From Erwinia_E haradaeae_A (GTDB taxonomy: Bacteria; Pseudomonadota; Gammaproteobacteria; Enterobacterales; Enterobacteriaceae), in assembly GCF_900698965.1 (NCBI RefSeq), contig NZ_LR217725.1, positions 744,001-808,000 of the forward strand: a DNA stretch of 64,000 nt. Reading direction: 5' to 3'. The notes beneath the pieces were generated by a model. That model saw nothing but the letters and a program-made list of their open reading frames with translations. It did no database searches and was not told where the DNA came from. Position 1 is the stretch's first letter. Each line of letters opens with the position of its first letter. Below, one piece after another: positions 62,347-64,000 of this stretch. The position numbers and the translations under genes were made by a program.

Positions 62347-64000
62347 TGATCATATAGTTATACAGTGATTCAATAGTTGTACAGTTATTCAACCTCACTA
62401 GTATTATGAACGAACTTCTATATCATTACTTTTAACTAAATTGAATATCATCTATAACAAAAAGTACTAGTTACGCCTTGTGTAGTATACCAACGATTTT
62501 TATATCTAATTATTAAATTATATACCAGTATTTCTCTGTATCTCCTATATTCTGTATCTCTGATATTTTAACGCCTCTCGCTAATCTGAAACCGTTATAA
62601 TTTTAAAAACACAAGATACGCATAATACATACAGGATATACAATTTTATCTTTATGATGATGGATGACACATCCCAGACTGTTATATCTCTTATAATCGA
62701 GATAGCAAAAGATATATAGAAATAGATCTATAATGATAGTGACCTAATATCAGTTATTCCATGAATAAATATACCTAATAAGCCCAGAATCTTCATTTAT
62801 AATCGCACCACTATAATCGCACAACTGCTCGAATCGTGTAACTACATAGTATAGTCATAGTTTTGTAAAATGATTATTATCTAAAAATGCTATAAGTATT
62901 CTATACGTGATATTCTATAACTTATAAGCGTATCTGCTGAAATAACCATGGTGTGTAATGTTATGCGTTATATAGATGATAATATACTTTATATACTGTT
63001 ATTTTATGTAAGATGTTAAATCTTACTTATTTTATAGATAAGTATCTATTGACCTGTTTGATAAACATTGAGCATGAATTGCGAAGTACATTGTATAGAT
63101 TTACAGATCTATACTTTAGGTTAATTCTAGATATAGAATCTAATTTTTAATTGGTAATCAAAATAGAAATCTTTTGTAATTCATTGTGATTACTCAAAAA
63201 CACCCTACGATAACTAACTTAACTTAAATATATACGCTATAGGTTCAATACTAAATGTTATACTCAGGACCGTAATATGCTTTTAACATTAAAGACTTAT
63301 TTTGGCAATCAGCACAAATACATTTAACTCACATCGCAATCATTAGTCAAGATTCATTATAGCTTTTTCTTGTATTGCTTAAAGTCATCAGAAAATATTA
63401 GATTCTTGTACGAAGAGTATCAGTACACTTCTTAGTGTACACTACGTATCGGTGTTTTTATGAAATTAAATATAGGTTAAGAAAATTTCCTGCATTAGCA
63501 ATATAATATAAGTGGTTTTATGAACCTAATATGAACCTAAAAGACGGTCGTATCATCAGAATAACTATATATTTTTAATATAAAATAGATATTTCTAGTT
63601 GTGATGTACGTTTCTCTTCTCAATGCGGTATGTTTAAAAAATCAATATACTTTACTGATGAAATCTTCACTAAAAAAACTCGTTTCAATATTATTGTTAC
63701 AATATATTGTAATATATTCATTAACGAATTTCATCAAGAGCGGTATATGTTACTGTAACATGCTATATTAAATTGCTCGTTTAATATTATTATTATCATA
63801 ACTATCATCTGATGTTCATAATATATCTAAAATTTAATCAGACTAGATGTAGACTAGAGTTAGTTATTAATCAGGCTATAATCAAGCAAAATTTCAAATA
63901 ATAATATATTTTGCACTTACTGAGCAATACACGACTGATTGTGTCCTCGATACCTGTAAAATCACTATGATATTAGTCATGATCAAAGCATTGATACACA

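Larger units (their letters stand above)
61783..64000. other. Gene-free stretch at the window end (2.2 kb)
   Basis: No supportable gene, up to the end of the window. It holds a 25-bp tandem duplication (62194-62243) and a 7-bp microsatellite-like run (62284-62346). These are typical of drifting, AT-rich neutral DNA. Confidence 0.6.

Overview
The window looks like a piece of the chromosome of a gammaproteobacterial insect endosymbiont, related to Enterobacterales, that is well into genome reduction. The evidence is threefold. Every recognisable protein is closest to its Escherichia coli counterpart, often with identical residue numbering. Many ancestral neighbourhoods survive: typA|glnA, ileS-lspA-ispH, nadK|grpE, yciC-yciB-yciA, gloB/rnhA|dnaQ-aspV, rpsF-priB-rpsR-rplI, speE-speD and purH-purD. 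And AT-rich non-coding DNA fills almost half of the sequence. I count 34 intact protein genes covering about 34.3 kb (about 54 %), two tRNA genes and at least three gene remnants. There is no rRNA, insertion sequence, phage, CRISPR array or secretion island. Low-GC, low-density mealybug or aphid co-symbiont genomes (for example the Gullanella type) are a plausible match, but I infer that from style and have not checked it.

Layout: (1) 1-8.8 kb: typA, glnA, recC and tRNA-Gly. (2) 9.9-17 kb: yacG, rpsT, then ileS-lspA, a decayed fkpB and ispH. (3) 17-28 kb: corA, ompA, tig, the divergent pair nadK|grpE, ung and pmbA. (4) 29.7-36.4 kb: the yciC-yciB-yciA cluster, der and ygfZ. (5) 36.9-38.6 kb: cmoA and cmoB, adjacent and both broken by stops and frameshifts. 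(6) 39.6-44.6 kb: gloB, rnhA|dnaQ, tRNA-Asp, a very long hairpin, and the ribosomal operon rpsF-priB-rpsR-rplI. (7) 45.7-50.4 kb: rnb and the spermidine genes speE-speD. (8) 52-61.8 kb: purH and purD split by 0.7 kb, plsC and fabB, followed by 2.2 kb without a gene.

Functionally this is core housekeeping: translation (ileS, rpsT, rpsF/R, rplI, typA, der), proteostasis (tig, grpE, pmbA), DNA upkeep (recC, dnaQ, ung, rnhA, priB, yacG), envelope and lipids (ompA, lspA, plsC, fabB, yciB, corA), the isoprenoid end step (ispH), glutamine, purine and spermidine synthesis, and NADP supply. The most informative features are losses in progress: cmoAB, fkpB, an empty ribF position, recC without recB/recD beside it, and terminators that no longer have a gene. 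I found no credible new multi-gene system. The best leads are the cmoAB decay, a first-domain G4 change in Der, several large perfect hairpins, orphan terminators and one unidentified decayed reading frame.
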